64,000 nucleotides of DNA, from contig NC_092811.1 in NCBI RefSeq assembly GCF_040954645.1, positions 86,915,199-86,979,198 on the forward strand, read 5' to 3'. The notes below the pieces were generated by a model that did not search any database, was not told the origin of the DNA, and saw only the letters and a program-made list of their open reading frames with translations. Shown in pieces: positions 1-11,513 of this stretch (position 1 is its first letter; every line of letters begins with the position of its first letter). Both the position numbers and the translations under genes were made by a program. Origin of the DNA: Diabrotica undecimpunctata (lineage: Eukaryota; Arthropoda; Insecta; Coleoptera; Chrysomelidae).

Positions 1-1043
1 CAGGCAACAACATGGAACAATTGAGCAGGTACATAGAGTTGCCAAAGTAGCAAGAGATGCAATTGAAAAGAAGGAATACTTCACTGCAGCCTTTTTGGAT
101 GTCTCACAAGCATTTGATAAAGTATGGCATAAGAGGCTGCTATCTAAAATAAAAAATCATTTTCCTCATCATCTGTATGCACTTCTGAGATCCTATCTTA
201 CCAACCGATATTTTCAGGTCTGATACAGTGAAGCAGTATCAAACATATCTCCAATTCTATCGGGAGTACCTCAGGGAAGTATATTGGGACCAACTTTATA
301 CTTACTCTACACGGCAGATTTTCCCACAAGAGTAAACAGCACAATTTCTACCTATGCAGATGATACTGTGATAATGGCTTCTAGCTCGGTTCCTGTTACA
401 GCCTGTCAAAATTTACAAATTCATTTAAATGAACTAGAGAAATGGTTAAAACTGTGGCGAGTTAAAGTAAATAGCAGCAAATCAGCACATATAACATTTA
501 CTTTACGAAAATAGAGTGCACCATCTGTGAACATAAACAATACCATAATACCCAAAAAAAAGTGATGTTAAATACTTGGGAGTACATTTTGACAGCCGAC
601 TAAATTGGGGAAAGCACATCCGGACAAAGCGACTGCAACTAGGATTAATATACAGGAAAATGTATTGGTTCATGAGCCAAAAATCCATAATAAGTCTACA
701 CAATAAATTATTACTGTATAAATGTATTCTAAAGCCAGTTTGGACCTATGGTATACAGATATGGGGTACAGCATCTAATTCTCACTTACTGAAACTTCAG
801 CGTTTCCAATCTAAAGTTTTGAGACATATTACCAATGCACCGTGGTATGTGTCCAATTATGTTATACATCGAGACCTTCAGATCCAAAATATTAAAGACA
901 CCATTGTCTCACTCAGTGGCACTTACAGAAATAGACTACTGAATCATCCAAATACGCTTGCCCAAGACCTACTTAAGCGACCGAGGAGAGGAAGACTAAA
1001 ACGCCGTGATCCCTTAGACCTTTCTATACCTTTACCTACATAA
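1..1043 (+). pseudogene. LINE A reverse transcriptase, broken
   Basis: The sequence encodes the catalytic half of a LINE reverse transcriptase, which copies element RNA at a nicked target. Visible blocks, in order: FLDVSQAFDKVWH (motif A, about 96-130), SGVPQGSILGPTLYLLYTAD (about 260-320), YADDTVIMAS (about 354-383, the catalytic YADD), then a C-terminal part with LGVHFDSRLNWGKHI (about 574-618) and an RFQSKVLRHITNAPWYV block (about 805-850) typical of the jockey group. A stop at about 222 and a frame change near 514-576 break it. It cannot make a working enzyme as it stands. Family assignment to the jockey group is by motif resemblance. Confidence 0.88.
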
Positions 1044-1318
1044 ACGTATACTCTATCATTTTATAGCTACAAATTATACTATATTTACAATTTATAATTG
1101 TGTGTGTATTCTAACTATTGCTATATTTTTTTAATATGTTAGTAAATGTCTTTGTAAAGTGTTATTTACATTTCAAATATTTATATATATTAGAAATTTA
1201 TCTTAAAGGATTTTTGTCACTGGACGGATCTTCCCTGTGTTAATTACGTGATAAACTTATTGATTATTGTTTTTTATTGTAGAAACAGATTACAATAAAT
1301 AAAGGATGTAAAAAAAAA
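1..1318 (+). mobile_element. LINE A: 3' part of a jockey-like non-LTR retrotransposon
   Basis: Coding sequence for a reverse transcriptase runs to about 1043. An AT-rich 3' untranslated stretch follows and ends in an A-run at 1310-1318, the usual tail of a LINE. The 5' part lies outside the window. Right after the A-run begins THAP-domain coding sequence of the P-element relic, so this copy appears to have inserted into, and cut off the start of, that gene. No target duplication can be tested because the left edge is missing. Confidence 0.85.
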
Positions 1319-1351
1319 TCTTTTTATACTACTACTTCTAAAAATAATTTG

Positions 1352-2277
1352 ATAAAAACAAGAAGTCTGCTGATTCTGATCAACAAATAGTATTTTCACG
1401 TTTCCCAAAAATACAAAATTAGAAAAAATATGGATTATGCGCTGTTGCAGAAAAGATAAAATAAATATAAAAACTACTAGAGTATTTAGTAACCATTTCA
1501 AAAAGGATGATTTTGTGGATGACATGTATGCTCGAATAATGGGAACTAGGCCCAAGTTATAATTAAAGAACGGCGGTAAGTGTTGTTGTCTTAATGTAAT
1601 TCTGTTTATTATCATCATACTATTTTGTAGCAATTCGAAGTAAAAACCTAAACTCTCAAGATGTTTCAAAACAAACAGAATGTAAACCTACAGCAAGAAG
1701 ATATAAAAGAGTAGCATTGAAAACACAAACAGCTATCATTGAAGACTTTATTAGATGTGCATTCACATAAAAGGAAAAAAAATTATTCTGGTAACCATTG
1801 ACTTGTCTGATATATCCGGTGCAAGTAAAGAATCGGAGGAAGATATGTTAAAATGAAAATACTAGGAGTTGCTTGAAGCAAACAAAAAAACTAAAAGATA
1901 AATAAGAGAAAATGAACAGGATTTGTGTACTACCAGAACGAGGATTGTAGAATTAAATAAAATAATCAAAGAAAAAGACATTGGTAGTAAGCAAAATATT
2001 TTGAAACACTTTGGTCACATGTTTAGTAAAAACGAAATTGAAATTATCGTGAAAAAGAAAAAGAGAGCATGTTGGACGACAGAAGAAATTTCAAAGGTTT
2101 TCACAATAAGATATTTTAATAAAATATATTACCTATATCTAAGAAATACTCTTAAATATCCATTACCTGCAATATTAACTTCACAAAAATGGGCTGTACA
2201 GATTAATCTTAGATTTGGTCTCATACAAGGTGTACTTCAGGTAATGTATATTGCTGGAAAATCTAAAACTGAACTAC
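1352..2277 (+). pseudogene. P-element transposase, THAP domain and coiled-coil part
   Basis: The start reads like a THAP zinc-finger domain lacking its first cysteines: RFPKNTKLEKIW, then TTRVFSNHFKKDDFVDD and GTRPKL (about 1400-1560). THAP domains bind transposon ends in the P family. After a short intron, a charged coiled-coil-like stretch (about 1850-1980) leads to KHFGHMFSKNEIEIIVKKKK and a block with WTTEEISKVFTIRYFNK, LYLRN and PLPAILT that matches the P-transposase region before its GTP-binding part. Stops interrupt it (TAA right after GTRPKL, others near 1850-1900). The reading ends at the insertion point of LINE B. Confidence 0.85.
1576..1630 (+). other. Probable 55-bp spliceosomal intron in the P-element gene
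   Basis: It starts GTAAGTG and ends TTTTGTAG, directly after the end of the THAP-like coding block. Length and sites are typical of short insect introns, and Drosophila P elements also carry introns in the transposase gene. Splicing is inferred, not shown. Confidence 0.6.
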
Positions 2278-2290
2278 AAAGAGTAACCGT
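2278..2290. repeat. Left target-site duplication of LINE B (partner 7756-7768)
   Basis: AAAGAGTAACCGT here and AAAGAGTATACGT at 7756-7768 match at 11 of 13 positions and flank LINE B exactly. P-element coding sequence runs up to the left copy and continues from the right copy, so this is the footprint of target-primed integration, since mutated. Confidence 0.75.
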
Positions 2291-2595
2291 AATTCTATGT
2301 TTGACCAGCAAGCGAGAAAGACATGTTTTAGGCACTCATTTATCGTACTAGTTAAATAGTAATTATTGAAGTAAATTTAAAACTAATTAAGTATAAAACT
2401 AAGTGAAAGTGATTTGTATACAGAATATTGGAATCGCGAGTAGATAAAATATAATTTTTTCATCTATTTGGATTTAGATATTTAAGTTAATCACTGCAAT
2501 TATTTATAAGTATTATCCAATTTCCATAAACTGGTACCACAGCGAAAGCTATAAAACAGCACCAGTTTTAGTCGGATTTTAAATCCATTTAAAAG

Positions 2596-3802
2596 ATGTC
2601 CTCTTCCAGTCAGCTACCACAAAATGCATTATACTCAAAAGCAGTTAGTCAAGCACGTAGTATATCAATCTCAAACAGAGATCAAGGTATTCTATCTAAC
2701 ACTCTAGAGAATTGTATAATTAATGACTATCTTGAAGGATTGAGTCAGCATATAAAACCAAAAAATATACTTTTCGCATCCCGTATATCAAACAGTAGAA
2801 TATGCATATATCTATCATCTAAAAACATAGTAGATAAATTAATAGCAAAAACAAAGAAGATAATAGTAAATAGAAATATACTAGAAGCGAGAAGGTTAAT
2901 AACTCCATCAGTGCGCGTAATTCTGTCCAATGCATGTATAAGCATACCTTCTAACTTAATAATGGACGAATTAATAAAACTAGGTTTAAATCCTCTCTCA
3001 GACATATCATACCTACGAATAGGAGCAATCAATCCTGCCTTCAGTGATATTCTAAGCTTCCGAAGACAAATTTTTGTTTCACCTTTTCCAGACAACTTTG
3101 TACTACCTGAATCTTTTATCATCGAGTTGGAACAAACATCATACCGCATATTTATAGCCCAAAACTAAACATGTTTCAAATGCAAATTAACTGAACACCA
3201 GGCAGCTAATTGTCTTTTGAAATATTTCACCTTCTAACCATCCTCACAATGATAGTGCAATGCAAACAGAAATGAGACAAAATTCATCAATAAATCATAC
3301 TCAACGAGATAATCTACAAAATACTTCCACAATCTCAAATATCACTACCTCCACACTTACTACGTCTTCTCAAACCACATTACAAACAGTAGCAATCCCA
3401 AATTTATCAATAAATAAACCCAACAATGGTCACTACAAAATACATCTATACATTTAATCACTTCTTCAGTTAAGACTAAAATCGCAACACCTACATCGTC
3501 TGAGTTATCCTCTAATACCCAAAAACATAAATCAACCTCACCCGAAACAAGTCAACACTTACCTTCAAATAAAAATACACATGTAAATTCTCACGAACCC
3601 CAGATAACTTCGAATAAAGCAACCGGAAAAAGAACCCTAGAAGATGCAATCACGCCACCCGCTGAAGAAAACTTTGAAAAACCTAAGCTTCAATTAAAGA
3701 AAAAAAAACAAAACTGATGACAAAAACTTAGGAGATGAGATGACAAATCTCCAAACATTACTAGAACCAGTTAGAGAATATGTAGAAAGGGAAAAACAAT
3801 AA
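2596..3802 (+). pseudogene. LINE B ORF1 (RNA-binding gag-like protein), broken
   Basis: ORF1 proteins coat the element RNA. The first 190 codons are open; blocks such as RRLITPSVRVILSNACIS and ILSFRRQIFVSPFPDN match LINE C ORF1. A TAA just after the YRIFIAQN block interrupts the frame, directly before a CX2CX4HX4C zinc knuckle (CFKCKLTEHQAANC, about 3172-3213). A Ser/Thr/Asn-rich stretch, a basic KKKK block near 3700 and an LLEPVREYVEREKQ end follow, with TAA at 3800-3802. That final stop lies at the same distance from the L-x-P anchor as the ORF1 stop in LINE C. Confidence 0.8.
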
Positions 3803-4068
3803 GCTTCGATCAAGTAGTGAATCTATTCGAAAATATACAAGGATCAAAAGACATAATCAGCGTAACAAAATTGTACTCAGAAGACTCTCATGCACTTATA
3901 AAGTTTCTAACGGAATTACATCCATACTACATCGACAAAAGAATGAAAACCACAGGCACCAAATTAATACGAAAACTTGGCAAACACATAGGTTTACTCC
4001 CTGCAGTGAAAACTTCAGTGTCGGAAGAAGATTCCGACTCATCGGTAAATAATTCCTCTAAAGAATAA
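3802..4068 (+). pseudogene. LINE B small domain after the ORF1 stop (ORF1b)
   Basis: An open stretch of about 88 codons starts in a different frame, overlapping the ORF1 stop, and ends with TAA at 4066-4068, about 20 bp before ORF2 homology. It has no ATG near its beginning; the 83-aa open stretch begins at a GTG (3817). It aligns with the 80-aa stretch after the ORF1 stop in LINE C: both have an F at the start, a central DKRMK/DRRMK-like block and an acidic, serine-rich tail. It could be the detached C-terminal domain of ORF1 or a separately translated product. Function unknown. Confidence 0.6.
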
Positions 4069-4086
4069 TTACATTCACTTCTCCGC

Positions 4087-7000
4087 TTCAATTGAACTTA
4101 AATGGGTTTTATACCCATTTTGAAAAACTAAAACATATTATCTCTTAAACACACCCATGTATTATCTGTCTACAGTAAACAAATTTCAAAATTCAAACCA
4201 TGTATATAACTTTCGTAATTATTCATGTTTCTATAATAATAGATTAAACCAAAACATTGCCAGTGGAGGAGTAGCAATTTACGTAAATGAAAAATTCATG
4301 AGCACACAGTTACCAGTGACTTCACATAATATTAAATTAATATCTATCGCAATAAATATACCTCAAAAGATTTATATATGTAATATGTATATCTCACCAA
4401 ATCAAACTATGTCCCAAGAAGATTTAACAGCTATTTTGGAACAAATTCCTTCACCTAGAATTATCGTTGGAGATCTTAACTGTCACAATCCGATGTGGGG
4501 TTCCATAAAACTTAACCCGAAAGGACGAATTATAAAAGATATTATACCATCCCAAAATCTAAATCTACTTAACGACGGAAGACCAACCAGATTCAACATA
4601 CAAAATGGCAATTAATAGTTCTCTGTATGACCCACTTCTGTCGACTATGTTAACTTGGGACGTATTACCCTATTATAATTTCTTTAACGCATCAGAAAAC
4701 CACAAATATCGAATCGCCTATCTCAAAGTGGAATATTAAAAATGCTGATTGGACTAACTTTACCAAACAGATCGAACAGGACATTAACCTAACCAACTTC
4801 ACATCATCAAACGACATTGACAAGTTTTGAAGTACATTTTTACAAACCATTACAGCAGCCGCAGAGACGTATATAAGAAAAACAAATATTTTAAAGTAGC
4901 ATGAACATCTTCCGTGGTAGACACCTGAATGCAGCCAAACTACAAGAGTGTATAAGAAAGCTTTCAATAGACTAAAGCATTATAAAACAGACGAAAACAT
5001 AACGGACTACAAAAAACGAAGAGCTGAGGCAAGATACATTCTAAAAAAGAATAGAAAAGAATCCTGGAAAAATGTATCTCATCTTTAAATACCTCTTTAA
5101 GCATAAATACAGTTTGGAGAAACTTAAGGAAAATCTCTGGCAAAAGCCAATCATATAAGATTCCTTTTCTAGCAAAAAATAACAAAATAATTAGTGATAG
5201 AAAAGAAATCGTAGATATGTTAGCAGACCAATACGAATTAAATTCCAGTGATGAAAATTACACTGATAATTTTAAAATACATAAAAAACAACGTAGAAAA
5301 AAACATATTTGGATTCGACGGACATAGAACTTGCTGAAGCCTTAAACTCTTCCAAAGATTCAAGCCCGGAACCAGACAGTATCCCCTTAGCATTTCTACT
5401 ACATCTACCAGACAATGGGATAAATTTATTACTAGACCTTTATAATTTTATCAGAAGTAACCAGGTTTTCCCATCAACTTGGTTCGAAGCAATAATACTA
5501 CCACTTCTTAAGCCTGAGAAATCCCGGGCATCACCTGTATGCATCACCAATATCTTTATCCAATATTATATGTAAAGTGTTAGAGAAAATGGTAAATAAA
5601 AGGTTGAGATGGTATTTAGAACAACAAAAACTCCTTATTCCACAACAAAGCGGATTTAGGCAAAATCGATACACTATAGATAACCTAATAGACTTAGAGA
5701 CAGGAATACATAAAGCATTTGCAAATAAGCAAGATTGTATCGCAGTCTTTCTTAATATTAATAAAGCCTATGATACTGTCTGGCGATTCAATATCATATC
5801 AAAATTGCATAATTGGAATATCAGAGGCAATATGTTAAAATTTATTTAAAATTTTCTTTAATCTCGCACCTTCATAGTTCGATCAGACAACGTTAACTCA
5901 GATAAAAAAGTTCAAGAGAACGGAGTACCACAAGGATCAGTTATAAGCTCAACCCTTTTTCTAATAGCCATAAACGACATACTTTAACAATGCTCACCGA
6001 TTGTTAAAGGAAGATTACACGCTGATGACTTAGTTATACTTGGCAAAGAAAAAAACTCTACATCTATTCAAAAATATTTACAACAATTAATCAGTTAAAA
6101 TCAGAGTCTAGGACTATCGGGTTACAATTTTCATCGACAAGAACTAAATGTATTTTATTCACACGAAAACATAACACTCTAACTCCACATATGAAGCTAT
6201 ATAATCAAACCCTCAGTTTCACAAATAATATCAGATTTTGAGGTATGGTTTTCGACCAAAAGCTCTCCTGGAAAAACATACAGAAGAACTTAAAAAATCA
6301 TGCCAAGCAGGATTAAATTTTATGAAAACTATTTCCAGCAAAAACTGGGAAGCAGATCAAAATACACTATTACATGTATATAAATCTTTAGTTAGATCCA
6401 AACTCGACTATGGTGCGATAGTTTATTCATCAAGAAAAGTATCAGTATTGAAAACCTTAGAAACTGTTTAAAACACAGCTCTACGAATAGCTACAGGTGC
6501 GTTTCGAACGACACCAGTTGAAAGTTTACAATGCTTAACAGAAGAACCACCCCTAAGTTTTTGATCCAAATACCTTTCTCTTTGATATGCTTCTAAAATA
6601 GCTAGTAATAAAGAACACCCTACTTATACCAATAAGTTTACAGATCGATTTCAAGACAACAAAACCAGATCCATAATTTTACGAAAGAATTAGAAGAAAC
6701 TACTTACTACCTACTACTACTACTACTTACTACCTACTTCTTAAATTTCCTGAAATTTTCCCAACAAATTTCCTAACTTTCTCCACCTTGGTTAGTACCA
6801 ATTCCCAAGATAAATACTAACTTTAGTATATATATAAAAAAGTGAGACTATAACAGACCTGATCAAAAAATAATTCTTAATAGAAATGGAAACCTATAAA
6901 AATCACTATAAGATATACACTGACGCATCCAAAGCTTCAGATGGTGTTGCCATCCTCACACCCAATACATCCTTAAAATTTAAATTCAATCTCATTACTT

Positions 7001-7677
7001 TGTCATACATTGCAGAGTTGTTTGCAATATTACAAGCACTTATCCACATAAAAGAGTCGAAACAGTCCCCGTCTCTCATAATAACCGATTTACTAAGCTT
7101 ACTTCACACTATCAAACGATTATATACCAATAATCCATTTGCCTCACATATCCAATCAGAAATAGAGATTCTAAATAATAATAAGATCACTGTTGACTTC
7201 ATGTTTGTTCCCTCATATTCAGGTATACAAGGAAATGAAGAAGCAGATGAACTAGCCCGCTTAGCATCCTTCAGCCAGGACTTCATTCTTATTAATGAGG
7301 TTTCTTCAGATGACTTCAAGTCAGAAATAAAAATAAAGTTAAATGCGTGGCAAAATAAATGGAGTGCATCTCAAAATAAACTCAAGGAAATCAAACAATT
7401 AGTGAAACAGTGGCTCCAACCCACAGCGAATAGACACGACCAAGTGAGAATAACACGTTTGCGACTAGGACACAGTAACTTTACACATAAATACCTCTTT
7501 ACGCGAACTGTGCCGCCAATGTGTGAAAATAGTCAAGTAACACTCTCCGTGAAGCATATATTATACTAACTCAGTGCAAAACATATGAAGCAGCAAGAAA
7601 GAAGCACACTATCCTAAATAATATAAAGGAAGCCTTAGGAAAAAACATGAACATTAAATACTAATCAATTATTGTAA
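4087..7677 (+). pseudogene. LINE B ORF2 (endonuclease, reverse transcriptase, RNase H), broken
   Basis: Order of visible domains: an APE-type endonuclease (LNLNGFYTHF at about 4090, SGGVAIYVNEKF, IVGDLNCHNPMWGS at about 4463-4505); reverse transcriptase (SGFRQNRYTIDNLIDLETGI at about 5650, INKAYDTVW, the GVPQGS region near 5920, and LHADDLVIL in place of YADD at about 6019); and RNase H at 6886-7569 (YTDASKASDGVA, AELFAIL, a conserved Asp in IITDLLSLL, NEEADELA). The RNase H part is open for 227 codons with its acidic residues kept. Elsewhere many stops and shifts occur. A CTAC-rich low-complexity patch sits at 6708-6736. Confidence 0.88.
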
Positions 7678-7713
7678 TTTTTTCTAACTTTACCTGTATT
7701 ATATTTTTTAGGT

Positions 7714-7739
7714 CGCTAATAACTCTTGTGGTTACAGCG
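7714..7739 (+). other. 3'-terminal stem-loop of LINE B
   Basis: CGCTAATAAC and GGTTACAGCG can fold with CGC/GCG and AAC/GTT pairings just before the A-rich tail. The same structure, with full complementarity, lies at the 3' end of LINE C (32,760-32,787 on the other strand). It is a candidate recognition hairpin for the element's reverse transcriptase; that role is inferred. Confidence 0.55.
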
Positions 7740-7768
7740 TAAATAAATAAAAAAAAAAGAGTATACGT

Positions 7769-8877
7769 CTTGTCATATGATGAAATGCAAATCTGTGTCC
7801 ATTATGAATATAACCAAAAAGTGGATGAAGTGGTTGGCCCTCATACGTACATGTAAGTAGTGATGGCAAGAGGACTTTTTGATAAATGGAAGCAACCGGT
7901 CTACATTGGCTTTAATACAAGTATGTGACAATGTGCAATGTGTGATGTATGTGCAATCGACACAGGATTTGAACTTGAAGATGGAAGTGTATTGAAAAAA
8001 TATCGGTTAAAAGAACTAATTGAAGCTTCAACAACAGAAATAAGTTCCATATATAAGCTGACTTCAGATCATTTTGAGGTAAAAAAAATGCGGAGATAAA
8101 ACGTTGCACTTGCTGCAGAATTACTATCTCACAAAACTGCAACAGCCTTAAAACATTATTTTCAAAATGCAGCCAGAGATAAAAAAAATCGCAGCACAAA
8201 AACTTGGGGAGTTTATAGAGCTTATTAATAGTTGCCTTGATTTAATGAATTCCTTTACATCTGATGCAACTACATTGAAACGACCTTATGGAATAGACAT
8301 TTTGGAAGAACAAAAATAGGTTATTGGCTCTAGTAATTGATACCTACTGTTACTAAAATGGTGTGGATTAGAAAAAAATTCATAAAAAATTTCCAAAGGG
8401 GCATTATAATATCCTCCAAATCCATTCAGTCTTTATTTACTGACTTAAAAGAGAAATACAAAGTTTCTTATTTATTAACACACAGATCAAACCAAAATTG
8501 TCTGGCATAACTTTTTCTCACATTTGTTACCTATTTTAAGCATACGTTTATTTTGTATTTTTAGTTAAGAACAAGGGGTGGATACATGACCATCCGTCAC
8601 CTCTATCCCTACCCTTTACAGAGTACGAATGATAATACTAGAAAAAAATCCAGGTATGGTGCAAAGAACTACTAACGTTTCTCATTATGGTAATAAAAAA
8701 AAAGAAGAATATATCGTTGCAAAAGCTTTTCAACAAGCAAATATAAAAATGTTGCCACCTGCAGTGCCCACAAGTGTAGATAGTATGTTCGTGGATCTGC
8801 AAAGTCAAAGTAGCCGTAGTATAGACGTGTCACAAATAGCTAATATAACAAAAGAAATCGAAACAGATGGGTCGATA
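7769..8877 (+). pseudogene. P-element transposase, central part
   Basis: Continues the P transposase after LINE B: LSYDEMQICVHYEYNQK, VVGPHTYM, then VMARGLFDKWKQPVYIGF (about 7862-7915), a signature P-family block. A stretch of the catalytic region then appears deleted, since the next block is DTGFELEDGSVLKKYRLKEL (about 7961-8020), followed by NVALAAELLSHKTATALKHY, LINSCLDLMNSFTSDATT and, after a gap, KNKGWIHDHPSPLS (about 8570-8611). An 89-codon open stretch at 8629-8898 ends in the first bases of the mariner insertion. Stops and shifts are frequent. Confidence 0.82.
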
Positions 8878-9448
8878 TACAGGGTGGTCCTTAAGTAATT
8901 GTACAAACAAAAACCATAGATTCTACACTTTAAAATATTACGATTTAAGCCAACTTGCTTTAATAAAATGTTGATTATAGAAAGATACAGGGTGTTAAAG
9001 TGGAAATTTAAAATTTTATTTTTTGCTATAACTTTTACGTTTGTAAATATTTTTGGACAAAAATTTACAGTTGGATGCTTTTAACTAAGATAAATTATAA
9101 TTTTATACTTACTTTAATGTAACTAATAGAGGGCGCCACATATGCCACATATGTGGCATAAATTTGCGCTTAACTTTTTTGGTCTTTAAGTTAGCTCTAT
9201 TTGTGTTAAAAAATATTAAAGACACATTATTTTTACAAAGAAAAGGTATACTTGTTAGTAACTTGAAAATTCAACCGTTTTCAAGATAAATGCATTTTAT
9301 AAGTCAGCTGCACAATAATTTTAAGTTTGATATTTGTGCGGTAAAGCACTGAATACTTGTAGATAAGCATAATTCATAGTTTATTTTTATTAAAACAACT
9401 TAAAGATGATAAACGATAACCCGATTAAAGGTAACATCACAAAATGCT

Positions 9449-10358
9449 TTGTTATATAAGCTAAATGTCTTAGTGGAGAAAAGATATTTCATCTTCTTCT
9501 TTAAGTGCCATGTCCGTATTCAGACGTTGGCCGTCATAATGTTTACAATTTCCCTTTGCTATCGCTTCTTAAGTTTCTATAATGGCTTTCTCTATTGTAA
9601 AATGCTAAAAACCCAAAATATGTGGTTTATGCAAGATGATACACAACCACATTCTAGAGAGAAGGCAGTTAGAACATATTTAAATACAACTTTTCTGAAC
9701 GTGGATTGGTCGTGGTAGTCATATTCCTTGGCAATGTGGTGAGATATTAATATAATTATTTAATTTATAAAAAATCCGAAAAGAATACTTATTGTTCATT
9801 ACGTAAATTTTTTACACATTTTTATTAGGACAAATAGAAAGTAGAGCACGGGTATTAAATAACACATATGTGTTCTGTTTCATAATACTTTTGCTACAAA
9901 TCTAACCTGAAAGACTCAGCAATTTTACAAAAACATCATCGTTGTCCTAATAACCGATATTGTTATAAACATAGTAAACACACAGGCAGTTTAGTTCAGC
10001 AGGATATTAGTTCGTTAGTAAATCATAATAGTCAATTTGTTCGAGATGTAATTATAGTTACTCGTAAGCTGTAACGTAATCATATAAATAAGTAATGTCA
10101 TCGATATATTCGTCCATTATACATTATAGCCACCACATAGCCCCGAATTTAATCTGCTTGATTTTGGTGTATGGGGCGCATTAAAACAACGTGTCTATAA
10201 AAATCCCATAAACATTCGCAACCAACTATGGGAAGAAATAAATACTGCTGCAGTTTCTTTAGAACCAATGATGCTATTTAATATGAGACGATCTTTTATG
10301 GAATATATTGACAAATGCATTAAAGAAAATGGTGTACATATCGAACACGTACTTTGAC
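9449..10358 (+). pseudogene. Mariner-like transposase fragment
   Basis: The DDE transposase that cuts and joins the element's ends is represented by its C-terminal half. FMQDDTQPHSREKAVRTYLN (about 9629-9688) carries the second catalytic Asp region. A WIGRGSHIPW block follows at about 9703-9731. After a ~400-bp interruption, PPHSPEFNLLDFGVWGALKQ (about 10,130-10,190) carries the third catalytic region; here Glu stands where Asp is usual in SPD. The frame then stays open to TGA at about 10,357. The N-terminal DNA-binding half is not recognisable, so the gene is dead. Confidence 0.8.
9733..10129 (+). other. ~397-bp interruption of the mariner transposase (insertion or intron)
   Basis: It separates two blocks that are adjacent in the family (HIPW and PPHSPEFN). 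It contains GTGAG near its start and TTATAG at its end, so it could be read as an intron. It could equally be an inserted AT-rich element: TATTAGGACAA and TTGTCCTAATA inside it are inverted copies. No target duplication was recognised. Confidence 0.45.
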
Positions 10359-11083
10359 AAAAAGTTATATTATTTAGTTTAACTATTTCTTAATTTGGTT
10401 TGTAAACAAAATGTTTTGATTATGACTTTAATTTAACGTAAAACGTAAAATGTTTAATGTAAAATCCTATTATTCTGTTATTTTGTCAAATCCTATTATT
10501 AATTATCCTGCTGATATATTTATTTTATTTCATATTTCGTTAACTATTAACTTTAGTTAAAGGTATTTTATACCAAAATTCAGAAGTATTAATGTTTTTG
10601 TCTATTTTTTCTTCGTTGAGTGGAGTAATTGCCTTGGAACATAATTATGCAGCTGATTTTTAAAATGCGATTATCTCGAAAACTATTGGGATTTGAAGTT
10701 ATTAACAAGTATACCTTATTTTTGTTAAAATAATATATCTTTTATATTTCCTATCCCAAATATAGGTAACTTAAAGAGCAAAAAAGTTATGTGCAAATTT
10801 ATACCACATATGTGGCATAAGTGGCGCCCTCTATCAGTTACATCAAAGTGTGCATCAAATTATAATTTCTCATATTTAAAAGTACTTAGTTGTAAATGTT
10901 TATACATAAATGTTCACAAACATAAAAGTTATAGCGAAAAATATAATTTTAATTTTGCAGTTTAACACCCTGTATCTTTCTTAATATCAACATTTTATTA
11001 AAGCAATTTGGCTTAAATCGTAATATTTTAAAGTGTAGAATCTACTGTTTCTTTTTGTACAATTACTTAAGGACCACCCTGTA

Positions 11084-11513
11084 TATTGCTGGTTTCATAG
11101 CATTTAAATATAAAAATAAATTCCCAAATTTAGGAAGACATACCTATGAGGAACAAAATATAAATGGTTACAATTATTCTGATTCACGATTATTTATCAT
11201 TTGGTGGACTCATAAATGCATCATCGGAATGGGTAGACCAAGTAATGAAGATGGAAAAATATTTCCAAAATTTTCATGGTGAAAACCTAAATCGAGGTAA
11301 GAAAATTATACATCGAACTGCAGAGTATGTTTTCAGTCATTGTTCGGATATACCCCTTTGTCTCGTAAAAACGTACTGCAGACAAAGGATATCCATGCGG
11401 ATCAAGTATTTTAATAAACGTTTCAAAAGCCGGGTTACCAGTGCCAAAAGAAAACAAGATGAAGACATTAATGATCAATCAAGGAAAGATATTACATTAA
11501 TATATATCTAATG
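11084..11513 (+). pseudogene. P-element transposase, C-terminal part
   Basis: After the mariner insertion the P transposase continues with YIAGFIAFKYKNKFPNLG (11,082-11,140), which joins the block ending at 8877. A frame change near 11,170 leads to LSFGGLINASSEWVDQVMKM, FHGENLNRGKKIIHRT and KTYCRQRISMRIKYFNKRF, all characteristic of the P-transposase C-terminus. The last frame is open from 11,164 to a stop at about 11,511. No further P sequence is visible beyond. Confidence 0.85.

Larger units (their letters stand above)
2291..7755 (+). mobile_element. LINE B: full-length but decayed I-like non-LTR retrotransposon
   Basis: A 5' leader of about 300 bp is followed by ORF1 (from 2596), a small conserved domain (3802-4068), ORF2 with endonuclease, reverse transcriptase and RNase H, and an A-rich tail at about 7741-7758. 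It is the same family as intact LINE C (32,748-38,148, other strand), with identical gene order and a shared 3' stem-loop, but clearly divergent protein. The RNase H domain points to the I group of LINEs (I, R1, Loa and relatives). Dozens of stops and frame changes make it inactive. Confidence 0.9.
8880..11081 (+). mobile_element. Mariner/Tc1-like element with ~440-bp terminal inverted repeats
   Basis: The ends read CAGGGTGGTCCTTAAGTAAT and its inverse, with TA flanks at 8878-8879 and 11082-11083, as expected for the IS630-Tc1-mariner superfamily. The inverted repeats are long: 8880-9322 pairs with 10,640-11,081, broken by scattered differences. A decayed transposase lies between them. Both arms contain copies of a GCCACATATGTGGC palindrome (about 9140-9166 and 10,803-10,816). 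P-element coding sequence resumes in register on each side. Confidence 0.88.
1319..11513 (+). mobile_element. P-element-like (THAP) transposon relic, split by three insertions
   Basis: Four separated stretches read as one P-element/THAP9-type transposase: 1352-2277, 7769-8340, 8545-8877 and 11084-11511. Between them lie LINE B and a mariner-like element; LINE A removed the 5' end. Removing the insertions and one copy of each target duplication brings the flanking protein blocks next to each other, which supports nesting over coincidence. Terminal inverted repeats of the P element were not found: the left end is lost, and I see no clear right end near 11,513. Many stops and frame changes show it is old. 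Confidence 0.82.
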
